The notes below the pieces were generated by a model. The model was not told the DNA's origin. It saw only the letters and a list, made by a program, of their open reading frames with translations, and did not search any database. A stretch of DNA of 64,000 bases, taken from assembly GCF_017916255.1 (NCBI RefSeq), contig NZ_CP072827.1, forward strand, positions 992,001 to 1,056,000, written 5' to 3'. This DNA is from Streptomyces mobaraensis NBRC 13819 = DSM 40847 (GTDB lineage: Bacteria; Actinomycetota; Actinomycetes; Streptomycetales; Streptomycetaceae). The position numbers and the translations under genes were made by a program. This document shows positions 26,044-34,609 of the stretch, piece by piece; within the stretch, counting starts at the first letter, position 1, and each line of letters begins with the position of its first letter.

Positions 26044-26772
26044 ATGGCAGAGCTCGTGTACCCCCCGGTGATCGGCGCCGTCCGCACCATGTTCAAGGCC
26101 GCCGACCTGCGCCTCGACGTCCAGGGCACCGAGCATGTGCCAGAGCGCGGCGGTGCCGTCCTGGTGAGCAACCACATCGGCTACCTCGACTTCGTCTTCT
26201 GCGGCCTCGCCGCCCGGCCGGCGAAGCGGCTGGTGCGCTTCATGGCCAAGGAGTCGGTCTTCCGGCACAAGGTGTCGGGGCCGCTGATGCGGGCGATGAA
26301 GCACATCCCCGTCGACCGCTCGGCGGGCCTCGACGCGTACAAGCACGCCCTGTCGGCGCTGCGCTCGGGCGAGATCGTCGGGGTGTTCCCGGAGGCGACG
26401 ATCTCCACCTCGTTCACCCTGAAGAGCTTCAAGTCCGGCGCGGCGCGGCTGGCGCAGGAGGCCGGGGTGCCGCTGCTGCCGATGGCCCTGTGGGGCACGC
26501 AGCGCCTGTGGACCAAGGGACGCAAGCGGAACCTGGGCCGTAGCCATATACCGGTGGCGATCCGGGTGGGGGCGCCCGTCGAGGCGGACCCGGACGAGCC
26601 GGCGGAGAAGGTCACCGAGCGGCTGCGGGCCCGGGTGCAGGAGCTGCTGGAGGCGGCGCAGCGGGCGTACCCGGTGCGGCCGAAGGGCCCGGACGACACA
26701 TGGTGGGTACCGGCACACCTGGGCGGGACGGCCCCGACGCCGGCGCAGGTGGCGGCGCTGGAGGGCGTGTAG
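26044..26772 (+). CDS. 1-acyl-sn-glycerol-3-phosphate acyltransferase (PlsC-like)
   Basis: 242 aa from ATG 26044 (AAGGA upstream). It has the HX4D motif in NHIGYLD, the glycerol-phosphate motif FPEAT (VGVFPEATIS) and the GVPLLPMALWGTQRLW block, all typical of PlsC acyltransferases of phospholipid synthesis. The enzyme transfers an acyl chain to lysophosphatidate or a related lipid at the inner membrane face. Unlike a housekeeping plsC it has a Trp-rich C-terminus (DDTWWVPAHLGG), a form common in actinobacteria. Monocistronic. Confidence 0.93.
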   Translation: MAELVYPPVIGAVRTMFKAADLRLDVQGTEHVPERGGAVLVSNHIGYLDFVFCGLAARPAKRLVRFMAKESVFRHKVSGPLMRAMKHIPVDRSAGLDAYKHALSALRSGEIVGVFPEATISTSFTLKSFKSGAARLAQEAGVPLLPMALWGTQRLWTKGRKRNLGRSHIPVAIRVGAPVEADPDEPAEKVTERLRARVQELLEAAQRAYPVRPKGPDDTWWVPAHLGGTAPTPAQVAALEGV

Positions 26773-26815
26773 GCGCCCTGGAGGCCCCCCGACGGCCGTT
26801 CACGCGGCGCCGGGG

Positions 26816-27883
26816 TCACCCCCGTGCCATCTCCTCCTTGACGAGCGCGGTGAACGCGTCCACGTCGTCCTCCGTGGTGTCGAAGGAGCACATCCAGCGG
26901 ACGTCGCCCGCCGCCTCGTCCCAGAAGTAGAAGCGGTACCGCTTCTGGAGCCGCTCGCTCACCTCGCGCGGCAGGCGCGCGAAGACGGCGTTCGACTCGA
27001 CGGGGTGCAGCACCTCGACGCCGTCCACCGCGCGGACGCCCTCGGCGAGGCGGGCGGCCATCGCGTTGGCGTGGGACGCGCTCCGCAGCCAGAGGTCGCC
27101 GGCCAGCAGCGCCTCGAACTGCACCGAGACGAAGCGCATCTTGGAGGCGAGCTGCATCGACAGCTTGCGCAGGTGCTTCATCGCCTTGACCGCGCCGGGG
27201 TTCAGCACGACGACGCACTCGCCGAACAGCAGGCCGTTCTTGGTGCCGCCGAAGGAGAGCAGGTCGACGCCCGCGTCCGTGGTGAACGCGCGCAGCGGGA
27301 CGCCCAGCGTGGCCGCGGCGTTGGCGGCGCGCGAGCCGTCCAGGTGGACCTTCATGCCCCGCTCGTGGGCGTGGTCGCAGATCTCCCGGATCTCCTCGGG
27401 GGTGTAGCAGGTCCCGAGCTCGGTGGTCTGGGCGATCGAGACGACCTGCGGCTGCGCGCGGTGCTCGTCGTCCCAGCCCCACGCCTCGCGGTCGATCAGC
27501 TCGGGCGTGAGCTTGCCGTGCGGGGTGGGCACGGTGAGCAGCTTCAGCCCGCCGACGCGCTCGGGCGCGCCGCACTCGTCGACGTTGATGTGGGCCGAGG
27601 CGGCGCAGATCACCGCGCCCCACCGCTCCGTCACCGCCTGGAGGGCGACGACGTTGGCGCCCGTGCCGTTGAAGACGGGGAACGCCTCGGCGGTGGGCCC
27701 GAAGTGGGAGCGGAACACCTCCTGGAGGTGCTCGGTGTACTGGTCCTCCCCGTACGCGATCTGGTGGCCGCCGTTGGCGAGGGCGAGGGCCGCGAGGACC
27801 TCCGGGTGCGCGCCGGCGTAGTTGTCACTGGCGAAGCCGCGGACCCGGGGGTCGTGCCGGCGTATCGCGTCGGTCTCGCTCAC
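26816..27883 (-). CDS. Low-specificity L-threonine aldolase-like PLP enzyme
   Basis: 355 aa from GTG 27883, which overlaps the SDR stop (GTGA). It belongs to the beta-eliminating lyase/threonine aldolase family: FASDNYAGAHPEVLAALA, GTGANVVALQAV, HLDGSRAANAAATLG, and the Schiff-base lysine in LLSFGGTKNGLLFGE. The reaction would be L-threonine (or allo-threonine) to glycine and acetaldehyde. It is third in the DUF6421-SDR-aldolase operon and translationally coupled, so it may act on a product of those two proteins rather than in threonine breakdown. Confidence 0.93.
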   Translation of the reverse strand: MSETDAIRRHDPRVRGFASDNYAGAHPEVLAALALANGGHQIAYGEDQYTEHLQEVFRSHFGPTAEAFPVFNGTGANVVALQAVTERWGAVICAASAHINVDECGAPERVGGLKLLTVPTPHGKLTPELIDREAWGWDDEHRAQPQVVSIAQTTELGTCYTPEEIREICDHAHERGMKVHLDGSRAANAAATLGVPLRAFTTDAGVDLLSFGGTKNGLLFGECVVVLNPGAVKAMKHLRKLSMQLASKMRFVSVQFEALLAGDLWLRSASHANAMAARLAEGVRAVDGVEVLHPVESNAVFARLPREVSERLQKRYRFYFWDEAAGDVRWMCSFDTTEDDVDAFTALVKEEMARG

Positions 27884-28641
27884 GTGTGGGGAGTCAGCCA
27901 CAGACGGGTTCCGTTCACTTCGGAGGCGGGCTTCTCCCAGACGCCGACGATGGCCTCGGCGAGGTCCTTGACGTCGGTGAAGCCCGCGAACTTGGCATTG
28001 GGGCGCTCGGCGCGCATGGCGTCGTGCACCAGGGCCTTGATGACCACGATGGTGGCGGCGGCCGTCGGTCCGTCGTCCCCGCCCGCCTTGCGGAACGCGT
28101 CCCCGAGGGCGAGCGTCCACGCCTCGGCGGCGGACTTGGCGGCGGCGTACGCGGCGTTGCCCGCGGTGGGCTTGCTCGCGCCGGCGGCGCTGACCAGCAC
28201 GTACCGGCCGTTGCCGCTGCGGTTGAGGGCGCCCTCGAAGGCCAGCGAGGTGTGCTGGACCGTACGGATGAGCAGCTTCTCCAGCAGCTCCCAGTCGGCG
28301 GGGTCGGTCTCGGCGAAGGTGGCCGAGCCGCGCCAGCCGCCCACCAGGTGGACCAGGCCGTCGACGCGACCGAACTCCTTCTCCGTGCGGTCGGCCCAGG
28401 CGCGGGTGGCGTCCAGGTCGAGCAGGTCGACGGTGTCGCCGATGACGGTGGCGCCGCCGTGGGCGTAGCGGGCCGCGTCCACCGCCTCGGCGAGGCGGGC
28501 CGCGTCCGCGTCGGCGGCGACGACCGTCGCCCCCGCCTCGGCCAGCCGCAGCAGGGCCGCGCGGCCGGCCGGGCCGGCCGCTCCCGCCACCGCCACGACG
28601 GCGCCGTCCAGCCGGCCGTCGCCGTTGGTCGGAGTGCTCAT
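27880..28641 (-). CDS. SDR family oxidoreductase
   Basis: 253 aa, ATG 28641 with GAGGAGG 9 nt upstream. The nucleotide site VAGAAGPAGRAAL, the VDLLD acidic turn, the catalytic Ser in YVLVSAAGAS and the YxxxK motif in YAAAKSAAEAW are those of classical short-chain dehydrogenases. The C-terminus KPASEVNGTRLWLTP contains the common G-x-x-L/W ending. It lies between DUF6421 and the threonine aldolase in the same operon; substrate unknown. Confidence 0.93.
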   Translation of the reverse strand: MSTPTNGDGRLDGAVVAVAGAAGPAGRAALLRLAEAGATVVAADADAARLAEAVDAARYAHGGATVIGDTVDLLDLDATRAWADRTEKEFGRVDGLVHLVGGWRGSATFAETDPADWELLEKLLIRTVQHTSLAFEGALNRSGNGRYVLVSAAGASKPTAGNAAYAAAKSAAEAWTLALGDAFRKAGGDDGPTAAATIVVIKALVHDAMRAERPNAKFAGFTDVKDLAEAIVGVWEKPASEVNGTRLWLTPHT

Positions 28642-28691
28642 GGTCTTCGCCTCCTCGTTACCCGCGAGGTTCCCCGCGCTGTCCTGGGTGC

Positions 28692-30098
28692 TCACGCGGC
28701 CGCCTTCTCCACGCTCGCCGCGGTGATCCCCTTGGTCGAGGCGATCACGGTACGCAGCTTCTTGGCAAGGGCCTCGTAGAACATGCTGAGCGGGAACTCG
28801 TCCGGAAGCACGTCGTCCACGAGCTTGCGCGGCGGCAGGCTGAGGTCGAGGGCGTCCGGGCCCTTGGCCCAGGTGGAGCCGGGGTGCGGGGCCAGGTACG
28901 TCGAGACGAGCTCGTAGGCGGCGAGCCAGTGCACGAGCTTGGGGCGGTCGATGCCGTCGCGGTAGAGCTTCTCGATCTCGCCGCACAGCTGGTTCGTGAC
29001 CCGCGGGGCGCGGTCCCAGTCGATGTGGAGGGTGTTGTCCGTCCAGCGTACGACGTCGTGCCGGTGCAGGTAGGCGAAGAGGAGCTGGCCGCCGAGGCCG
29101 TCGTAGTTGCGGACGCGCTCGCCGGTGACCGGGAAGCGGAACATCCGGTCGAACAGCACGGCGTACTGCACGTCACGGCCCTGGGCGTAGCCGTCGGCCT
29201 CCAGCTTCACGGCCTCCTTGAAGGCGGTGAGGTCGCAGCGCAGCTCCTCCAGGCCGTACATCCAGAACGGCTGCCGCTGCTTGATCATGAAGGGGTCGAA
29301 CGGCAGGTCGCCGTGGCTGTGCGTCCGGTCGTGGATCATGTCCCAGAGGACGAACGCCTGCTGGCAGCGTTCCTGGTCGTCCAGCATGGCGGCGATGTCG
29401 TCCGGGAGCTCCAGGCCGAGGATGTCCACGGCCGCCTCGGTCACCCGGCGGAAGCGGGCGGCCTCGCGGTCGCAGAAGATGCCGCCCCAGGTGAAGCGGT
29501 CGGGGGCCTCGCGGACGGCGATGGTCTCCGGGAAGAGGACCGCGGAGTTGGTGTCGTAGCCCGCGGTGAAGTCCTCGAAGGTGATGCCGAGGAAGAGGGG
29601 GTTGTCGTAGCGGGTGCGCTCCAGCTCGGACAGCCACTCGGGCCACACCAGGCGCAGGACGACGGCCTCCAGGTTGCGGTCCGGGTTGCCGTTCTGGGTG
29701 TACATGGGGAAGACGACCAGGTGCTGCCGCCCGTCGACGCGCCGCTCGGCGGGGCGGAAGGCGAGCAGCGAGTCCAGGAAGTCCGGCACGCCGAAGCCGC
29801 CGTCCGCCCATTTACGCAGGTCGGAGACGAGGGCGGCGTGGTACTCGGCGTCGTGCGGGAGGAGCGGCGAGAGCTGCTCGACGGCGGCGACGACGCGCTC
29901 CGTCTCGGCCCGTACGAGCTCCCCCGGCGGGGCGCCGTCGGCCTCCAGGTCGATCGAACCGTCGGCGGACTGCCACGGCCTGATCGTCTCGACGGCGTCC
30001 TTGAGCTGCGTCCAGGCGGGGTGCCCGGTGACGCTCTCCACGGACGCCTCGGACGATTCGTCGGCGGCTATCGCCCTTGACGCGAGAATTTCCGTCAT
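28692..30098 (-). CDS. DUF6421 family protein
   Basis: 468 aa, cytoplasmic, ATG 30098. I recognise it as the DUF6421 protein common in Streptomyces; no enzymatic motif known to me. Conserved-looking blocks include FPMYTQNGNPDRNLEAVVLRLVWPEWL, WDMIHDRTHSHGDLPFDPFMIKQRQPFWMYGLEELRCDLTAFKEAV and LLFAYLHRHDVVRW. The HDRTHSHGD cluster with several His, Asp and Glu residues could form a metal site. First gene of an operon with SDR and threonine aldolase (50-bp and 4-nt overlap junctions), so a joint metabolic role is likely but unproven. Confidence 0.85.
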   Translation of the reverse strand: MTEILASRAIAADESSEASVESVTGHPAWTQLKDAVETIRPWQSADGSIDLEADGAPPGELVRAETERVVAAVEQLSPLLPHDAEYHAALVSDLRKWADGGFGVPDFLDSLLAFRPAERRVDGRQHLVVFPMYTQNGNPDRNLEAVVLRLVWPEWLSELERTRYDNPLFLGITFEDFTAGYDTNSAVLFPETIAVREAPDRFTWGGIFCDREAARFRRVTEAAVDILGLELPDDIAAMLDDQERCQQAFVLWDMIHDRTHSHGDLPFDPFMIKQRQPFWMYGLEELRCDLTAFKEAVKLEADGYAQGRDVQYAVLFDRMFRFPVTGERVRNYDGLGGQLLFAYLHRHDVVRWTDNTLHIDWDRAPRVTNQLCGEIEKLYRDGIDRPKLVHWLAAYELVSTYLAPHPGSTWAKGPDALDLSLPPRKLVDDVLPDEFPLSMFYEALAKKLRTVIASTKGITAASVEKAAA

Positions 30099-30313
30099 GA
30101 CAACCCCTTCCCGGGAGAACCTGGCGTTAAGACACCGTATCCATGCGCGGTTCTCCTCCTCAAGGGGTGCTGCTGCAAATTATCCTGCGGGCCCCGGGGG
30201 GCCGCCGCCGTTTTTCCTGTCGGAGGCTGCCGAAAGCGAGAGACATGCGACAGGCGCTGGATGCGGAGCGTCCGCGTCCGGCAGCCGTCCGTCACCGGTA
30301 CCGCCGCACGGCC

Positions 30314-30880
30314 TTACGGCAGTTCCTTCACCAACAGCTCGAACTCCAGGTCGTCGCGGCGCGGTATGCCGAAGCGCTCGTCGCCGTACGGGAACGGGAC
30401 CATCTTCCCCGTCCGCCGGTAACCCCGCCGCTCGTACCAGGCGATCAGCTCCTCGCGCTGCCGGATCACCGTCATGTGCATCTCGCGGACGCCCCACTCG
30501 GCCCGCGCCACCCGCTCGGCCTCGGCGAGCATCACCCTGCCGAGCCCCGCGCCCTGGAGGGCGGGCCGGACCGCGAACATGCCGAAGTAGGCGTGGTCGC
30601 CGCGGTGTTCGATGTGGCAGCAGGCGAGGGGGGCCTGGGGGGCTCCAGGGTCCTCGGCCAGCAGCACCCGGCTGCCCTCGGCGGTCACCACGGCCGTGAC
30701 GCCCTCCTCGTCGGTGCGCTGCCCGTCCAGGAGGTCCGCCTCCGTGGTCCAGCCCACGCGGCTGGCGTCCCCGCGGTAGGCGGACTCGATCAGGGGGACG
30801 AGCGCGGGGGCGTCGGCCGCGGTCGCGGCGCGGATCACCGGCCGGTCCTGGCCGGGGCGGGCGGTCTCCAGGGCTTCCAT
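30314..30880 (-). CDS. GNAT family N-acetyltransferase
   Basis: 188 aa, ATG 30880. GNAT motif A is GMFAVRPALQGAGLGRVMLAEAERVA, with MTVIRQREELIAWYERRGYRRTG as motif B. The ending ELLVKELP is normal. Small-molecule acetyltransferase; substrate unknown. It diverges from the VOC gene over 80 bp. Confidence 0.9.
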   Translation of the reverse strand: MEALETARPGQDRPVIRAATAADAPALVPLIESAYRGDASRVGWTTEADLLDGQRTDEEGVTAVVTAEGSRVLLAEDPGAPQAPLACCHIEHRGDHAYFGMFAVRPALQGAGLGRVMLAEAERVARAEWGVREMHMTVIRQREELIAWYERRGYRRTGKMVPFPYGDERFGIPRRDDLEFELLVKELP

Positions 30881-30960
30881 GGTGTTCCGGGGGTCCTTTC
30901 CTGGGTCCGGTGCGATCGCTCCCGAGACTAACCGCAGGTCGATGCGTACAGTCGGAGGGC

Positions 30961-31353
30961 ATGGTGCACGTACTGAGCGGCAGGGTGTTGCTGAGACCGA
31001 CCGATCCCGAGCGCTCGCGGGCGTTCTACGGCGACGCGTTGGGCCTCGCGGTCTACCGGGAGTTCGGCACGGGCGAGGAGCGCGGCACCGTCTACTTCCT
31101 GGGCGGCGGTTTCCTCGAACTCTCCGGCCGCGCGGAGGCGCCGCCGGCCCCGGGGCTGGAACTGTGGCTCCAGGTCGCCGACGCGGCGGCGGCGCACGAC
31201 GAACTCCGTGAGCGCGGCGTGCGGATCCTGCGACCACCGGAGCGGATGCCCTGGGGGCTGATCGAGATGTGGATCGCCGATCCCGACGGGGTGCGCATCG
31301 TGGTGGTGGAGGTACCGGAGGGGCATCCGCTGCGGTACCGGCCGGGCATCTGA
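30961..31353 (+). CDS. VOC (glyoxalase/dioxygenase fold) protein
   Basis: 130 aa with the paired beta-alpha-beta-beta-beta pattern of the vicinal-oxygen-chelate family: LSGRVLLRPTDPERSRAFYGDALGL, FLELSG, ELWLQVADAAAAHDELRERGVRIL, and DPDGVRIVVVEVPEGH. A metal-binding or antibiotic-binding role is possible; no specific substrate can be named. It is divergent from a GNAT gene and followed by minisatellites. Confidence 0.88.
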   Translation: MVHVLSGRVLLRPTDPERSRAFYGDALGLAVYREFGTGEERGTVYFLGGGFLELSGRAEAPPAPGLELWLQVADAAAAHDELRERGVRILRPPERMPWGLIEMWIADPDGVRIVVVEVPEGHPLRYRPGI

Positions 31354-31377
31354 CGCCCGCCGCAACGGCGTTCGGCC

Positions 31378-31462
31378 CCTTCGGCCGTCCCAATCCTTCG
31401 GCCGTCCGGATCCTTCGGCCGTGCCAATCCTTCGGCCGTCCGGATCCTTCGGCCGTCCGGCC
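31378..31462. repeat. 17-bp tandem repeat, five copies
   Basis: CCTTCGGCCGTCCGGAT-type units at 31378, 31395, 31412, 31429 and 31446; alternating units end in CAAT or GGAT. Lies in the spacer after the VOC gene. Confidence 0.9.
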
Positions 31463-31540
31463 GGGGCGACCCCGTATCGACCGTCCGGCCGGGGGCGCCT
31501 CCGGTACCGACCGTCCGGCCGGGGGCGCTCCCGTACCAGC
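31453..31540. repeat. About 30-bp tandem repeat, three copies
   Basis: Units starting CCGTCCGGCCGGGG follow directly on the 17-bp array at 31453, 31481 and 31511, and share its CCGTCCGG core, so one array probably evolved from the other. Confidence 0.8.
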
Positions 31541-31642
31541 GCGCCCCTGCCCTGCGCCCGTGCGCTCCCGTACGAACCCCTCGACGGGGGCATTCTGCCC
31601 AGGGGGAGCGCGGCGCGGGTCGGGGGTCCAAGGAGGCGGGGC

Positions 31643-32242
31643 GTGCACGGACCACCGCTGGTCGGGTGGCTGCTGGTGGTGGTGGGCACCACGGCGGGCA
31701 TGTACTGCCTGCTCCGGGCCAGGTCCGGCGCGGCGGGGGAGCGCCGGGCCGCCCGGGGTGACGCGGTGATGGGGCTGGGCATGGCGGCCATGGCGGCCCC
31801 GGTGTGGGTGCCGACGGGCCGGCCGTGGGGGGCGGTGGCGTTCGCGGCGCTGTTCGCGGCGGCGGGGGCGCACGCGCTGGTGGCGGCGCGGCGTGGCGGC
31901 GACGCCCACCGACTGCACCACGCGGTAGGGGCGTTCGCGATGGTCTACATGGCACTCGCCATGGCGGAGGCGCCGGGAGGCGGCCACGGCGGGGCCGGCC
32001 ACCCCGACGCCCATCATCCCGCCGGGACACCGCTGTTGACGGGGCTGCTGCTCGTCTACTTCGCCGTGTACGTGGTACGGACGCTCGCCGCGATCGTCCC
32101 GCTGCCGACGGCGGGGACGGCTCCGCCCGGCGCGCCTCCGGGGCTGACCGCGCCGTCATTGCCCCGCGGCCGCCTGGAACTGACCGGCGCCTGCCGGGTT
32201 TCCATGGGGATAGGGATGCTGGCGATGCTGCTGACGATGTGA
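31643..32242 (+). CDS. DUF5134 membrane protein
   Basis: 199 aa from GTG 31643 (AGGAGG 6 nt upstream; a longer frame is made of tandem repeat). Five or six membrane segments, for example LVGWLLVVVGTTAGMYCLL, AAMAAPVWV, WGAVAFAALFAAAGAHALV, LLTGLLLVYFAVYVVRTL and the final MGIGMLAMLLTM. A His-rich loop (GGGHGGAGHPDAHHPAG) between segments may bind metal. This DUF5134 type often precedes an M56 peptidase, as here, suggesting a shared membrane function. Confidence 0.8.
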   Translation: MHGPPLVGWLLVVVGTTAGMYCLLRARSGAAGERRAARGDAVMGLGMAAMAAPVWVPTGRPWGAVAFAALFAAAGAHALVAARRGGDAHRLHHAVGAFAMVYMALAMAEAPGGGHGGAGHPDAHHPAGTPLLTGLLLVYFAVYVVRTLAAIVPLPTAGTAPPGAPPGLTAPSLPRGRLELTGACRVSMGIGMLAMLLTM

Positions 32243-32312
32243 GGGACGCGCGGGGCGTCCCTGAACGAGCCCTCGGCCAAAAGGCGTAGGTCCTGCCACT
32301 GCACGCGAACGT

Positions 32313-32325
32313 GTAGGTCCACTAC
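32313..32325. promoter_or_regulatory. Possible BlaI/CopY-type operator before the M56 gene
   Basis: GTAG and CTAC half sites flank five bases (GTAGGTCCACTAC), a reduced version of the TACTACANNTGTAGTA style used by BlaI-type repressors, which normally control M56 peptidases. No blaI-like gene is in the window. Confidence 0.3.
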
Positions 32326-32394
32326 TGTTCTGCTCCAGCACTGGACCCACAGGACTCCACGCCGTCGTGGACGAATCCGAGGGAAGGCCCACGC

Positions 32395-33333
32395 ATGCTC
32401 GTCCCGCTCGCGCTGCTGGCGCTCGGCGCGCTGATCGCCTCGCTGGCTCCCCGTTTCCTGGCCCGCGCCGACTGGCCCGACCGCGAACCGGTGCTGGCCC
32501 TGTGGGTGTGGCAGTGCGTGGTGGCCGCCGTCCTGCTGTGCTGCGCGCTCGCCATGGCCCTGAGCGCCGCGGCGGCCTGGAAGGCGGTGCGCGGCAATGT
32601 GTTCGCCCCCGCGCCGAGCGGCGTGGTCGAGGCGTACGCCCTGGGCGGCTACGGCGCGTTGGCCGCGCCCATGGCCGTCGTGCTCGCCTGCGGAGCGGTC
32701 TGGACGGCCGCCATGCTCACCCGCGAGGTCCGCGGCGCCCGCGCCCGGCGCCGGCGGCGCCGGGCCGACCTCCTCGTGCGCTCGCCGCGGCTGCCCGGCG
32801 AGGAGCCGGGCGGCGAGCGGCTGGTGCTGCTGGAGTCGGACCGGCCGGACGCGTGGCTGCTGCGCGGCGGCCCCGCCCCGCAGCTCGTCATCACCACCGG
32901 CGCGCTGCGCCGGCTCGACGACTCCCAGCTCGACGCGCTCCTCGCCCACGAGCAGGGTCACGTCCGGGCCCGCCACGACTGGCTGCTCCACTGCTCCTCC
33001 GCGCTCGCCAACGGCTTCCCCCAGGTGCCCGTCTTCGCCGCCTTCCGCGACCGGGTGCACCACCTGGTGGAACTGGCCGCCGACGACGTCGCCTCCCGGC
33101 GGTTCGGGCGGCTGACGACGGCGCTGGCGCTCGTCGAACTCAACGAGGACCGAGGGGTGTTCGACCCCTGCGCGGCACGCACGTCCCAACTGCCCGGCCG
33201 GGTGGACCGGCTGCTCGCCCCGGCCCCCCGCCTCACCCCGGCCCGCCGCCTCCGCCTGACGGCCACGGCGGCGCTGGTGCCGTTCGTCCCGGTGCTGGTC
33301 ACGTTCGTACCGGGGTTGCGGGCGCTGGGCTGA
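32395..33333 (+). CDS. M56 family (BlaR1-like) membrane metallopeptidase
   Basis: 312 aa, ATG 32395 after GGAAGG. Membrane segments at about 2-22, 38-66, 83-105 and at the C-terminal end flank a cytoplasmic zinc protease domain with HEQGH (185-189) and downstream E in VELAADDVASRRFG. M56 proteins such as BlaR1 cleave a repressor of the BlaI family on a signal. This one lacks a C-terminal penicillin-binding sensor domain, so it is the short protease form abundant in Streptomyces. Confidence 0.92.
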   Translation: MLVPLALLALGALIASLAPRFLARADWPDREPVLALWVWQCVVAAVLLCCALAMALSAAAAWKAVRGNVFAPAPSGVVEAYALGGYGALAAPMAVVLACGAVWTAAMLTREVRGARARRRRRRADLLVRSPRLPGEEPGGERLVLLESDRPDAWLLRGGPAPQLVITTGALRRLDDSQLDALLAHEQGHVRARHDWLLHCSSALANGFPQVPVFAAFRDRVHHLVELAADDVASRRFGRLTTALALVELNEDRGVFDPCAARTSQLPGRVDRLLAPAPRLTPARRLRLTATAALVPFVPVLVTFVPGLRALG

Positions 33334-33465
33334 AGACCCGCCCCGGAGCGATCAACGGTCCCGGAACCGTGTGCGTCTTGCCCACTGCCGCCGGGCCGCA
33401 GCGCCTGCCGGCCCACACCGGGTGAGGAACCGCCTTGTCCGGCAGGGACCTTGAGGAGCGGGAAG

Positions 33466-33783
33466 ATGAGCGAGGGCACCGGAACGCCCGACACCGGCGA
33501 AGCGAGCCGGGCAAGCGCGACGAGACCGGGACGGATGTGGGAGTTCCTCTGGGGGTCCCCCGGCCTCTTCTCGCTGACGTCGATGATCCTGTTCGTCGGG
33601 CGATGGGACCGGGCAGCCTGGAACGTCTACCTCCTCGGCTGGACACCCCTGGGGGTGATGGGCCTGGTAAGTCTGCTGACGCACAGGAAACCGCACCTTC
33701 CCGGCCTCGGAGCCGGTCTGGTGCTCCTGGTGGCCCTCGGCGTGTTCAATGCGCTGGTGCACGGCGACGGTTACCCGTACTGA
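33466..33783 (+). CDS. Small hypothetical membrane protein
   Basis: 105 aa, ATG 33466 with GAGGAG upstream. Soluble N-terminus of about 30 residues, then three likely membrane segments: LFSLTSMILFV, WNVYLLGWTPLGVMGLVSLL and GAGLVLLVALGVFNALV. No family recognised. It ends at a strong bidirectional terminator. Confidence 0.7.
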   Translation: MSEGTGTPDTGEASRASATRPGRMWEFLWGSPGLFSLTSMILFVGRWDRAAWNVYLLGWTPLGVMGLVSLLTHRKPHLPGLGAGLVLLVALGVFNALVHGDGYPY

Positions 33784-33790
33784 GCACGGC

Positions 33791-33820
33791 GCCGGACGGG
33801 CTGCTCCCAGCCCGTCCGGC
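33791..33820. terminator. Strong bidirectional hairpin terminator
   Basis: 13-bp perfect stem GCCGGACGGGCTG / CAGCCCGTCCGGC with loop CTCC, between convergent genes. Its stem is the same CCCGTCCGGC element that recurs in the palindrome family at 40.9, 59.6 and 61.9 kb. Confidence 0.85.
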
Positions 33821-33898
33821 ACGTGAGGGCGAGCGGGCGGAGTCGTGGAGAGGGCTGGGGCGCACCCCCAGAAAACGGCGAAGGGCAGGGTCAGGGGC
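33821..33898. repeat. Partial copy of the intergenic palindrome family
   Basis: Contains the blocks CCCCCAG, AAACGGCGAAGGGC and CAGGGTCAGGGGC found near 59.7 and 62.0 kb, directly after the hairpin at 33791-33820. Confidence 0.6.
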
Positions 33899-34609
33899 TC
33901 AGCACACCGCCGTAAGCTCCCCGATCCGCTCCGGGAAGTCCGGCTGTGGCAGCGGCAGGTCGACCTCCTCGACGAAGCCGAGCGCGTTCGGCACGTACGC
34001 GATCACCGCCGTCGCCGCGGGCGAGAACCCCTCCCTCTCCCCCTCCCGCAGCCCGTCCAGCATCTGCAGGGCCATGTTGAGGTCGTTCCGGTCGATCTCC
34101 TCCGGAGTCTCCGGCATCAGCGCCTCCAGGCCCGCCTGCCGCCGCCACAGCTCCGCCTCGCGTCGCTCGCCGAGCGCCATGTGGTGCAGGTACAGGCAGC
34201 AGGCGGCGCCCGTGTCGTCGGCGCCGGCGCCGAACTGCCACCAGAAGCGGGCGCTGTCCTCGCGGTCGGCGAGTTGGAGGACGCAGCCGAGGACGAGGGC
34301 GCCCTCGGGTTCGAGGAGGCGGTCGGCGAGGAGGGCGCCGAGTTTGTGGAGGTCGTGGGCGACGACGGTCTTGCAGAGGCTGCGCAGTCGGCGGTAGAAG
34401 GCGCGGTGGGGCAGGTAGTTGCGCTGGGCGGCGCGGACGGCGGCGGTGCGCGCCGGTTCCATCTGGTCGTCGAAGTACAGGGCGCCGTGCCACATGCGCT
34501 CGGTGAGCCGGACGGCGAGCCGGGCCTCGGCCCGGTCGACCTCCGCGCTCGGGTACGGGCGCGGGGCGAGCCGGGCCTTGGCCAGCACGTGGTCGAGTGT
34601 TCCGGTCAC
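33899..34609 (-). CDS. Hypothetical protein coupled to a sigma factor
   Basis: 236 aa from GTG 34609, whose GTGA overlaps the sigma-factor stop. A helical, cytoplasmic protein of TPR-like look: HRAFYRRLRSLCKTVVAHDLHKLGALLADRL, LGCVLQLADREDSARFWWQFGAGADDTGAACCLYLHHMALGERREAELW. Streptomyces homologues sit after sigma factors of this type. There is no zinc HxxxCxxC motif, so it is not a ZAS anti-sigma factor, but its place in the operon is where an anti-sigma or regulator would be. Confidence 0.75.
   Translation of the reverse strand: MTGTLDHVLAKARLAPRPYPSAEVDRAEARLAVRLTERMWHGALYFDDQMEPARTAAVRAAQRNYLPHRAFYRRLRSLCKTVVAHDLHKLGALLADRLLEPEGALVLGCVLQLADREDSARFWWQFGAGADDTGAACCLYLHHMALGERREAELWRRQAGLEALMPETPEEIDRNDLNMALQMLDGLREGEREGFSPAATAVIAYVPNALGFVEEVDLPLPQPDFPERIGELTAVC

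Noticed and set aside
31378..31540. Possible CRISPR array
   Set aside because: The repeats are adjacent tandem units of 17 or ~30 bp without unique spacers and no cas genes are near.
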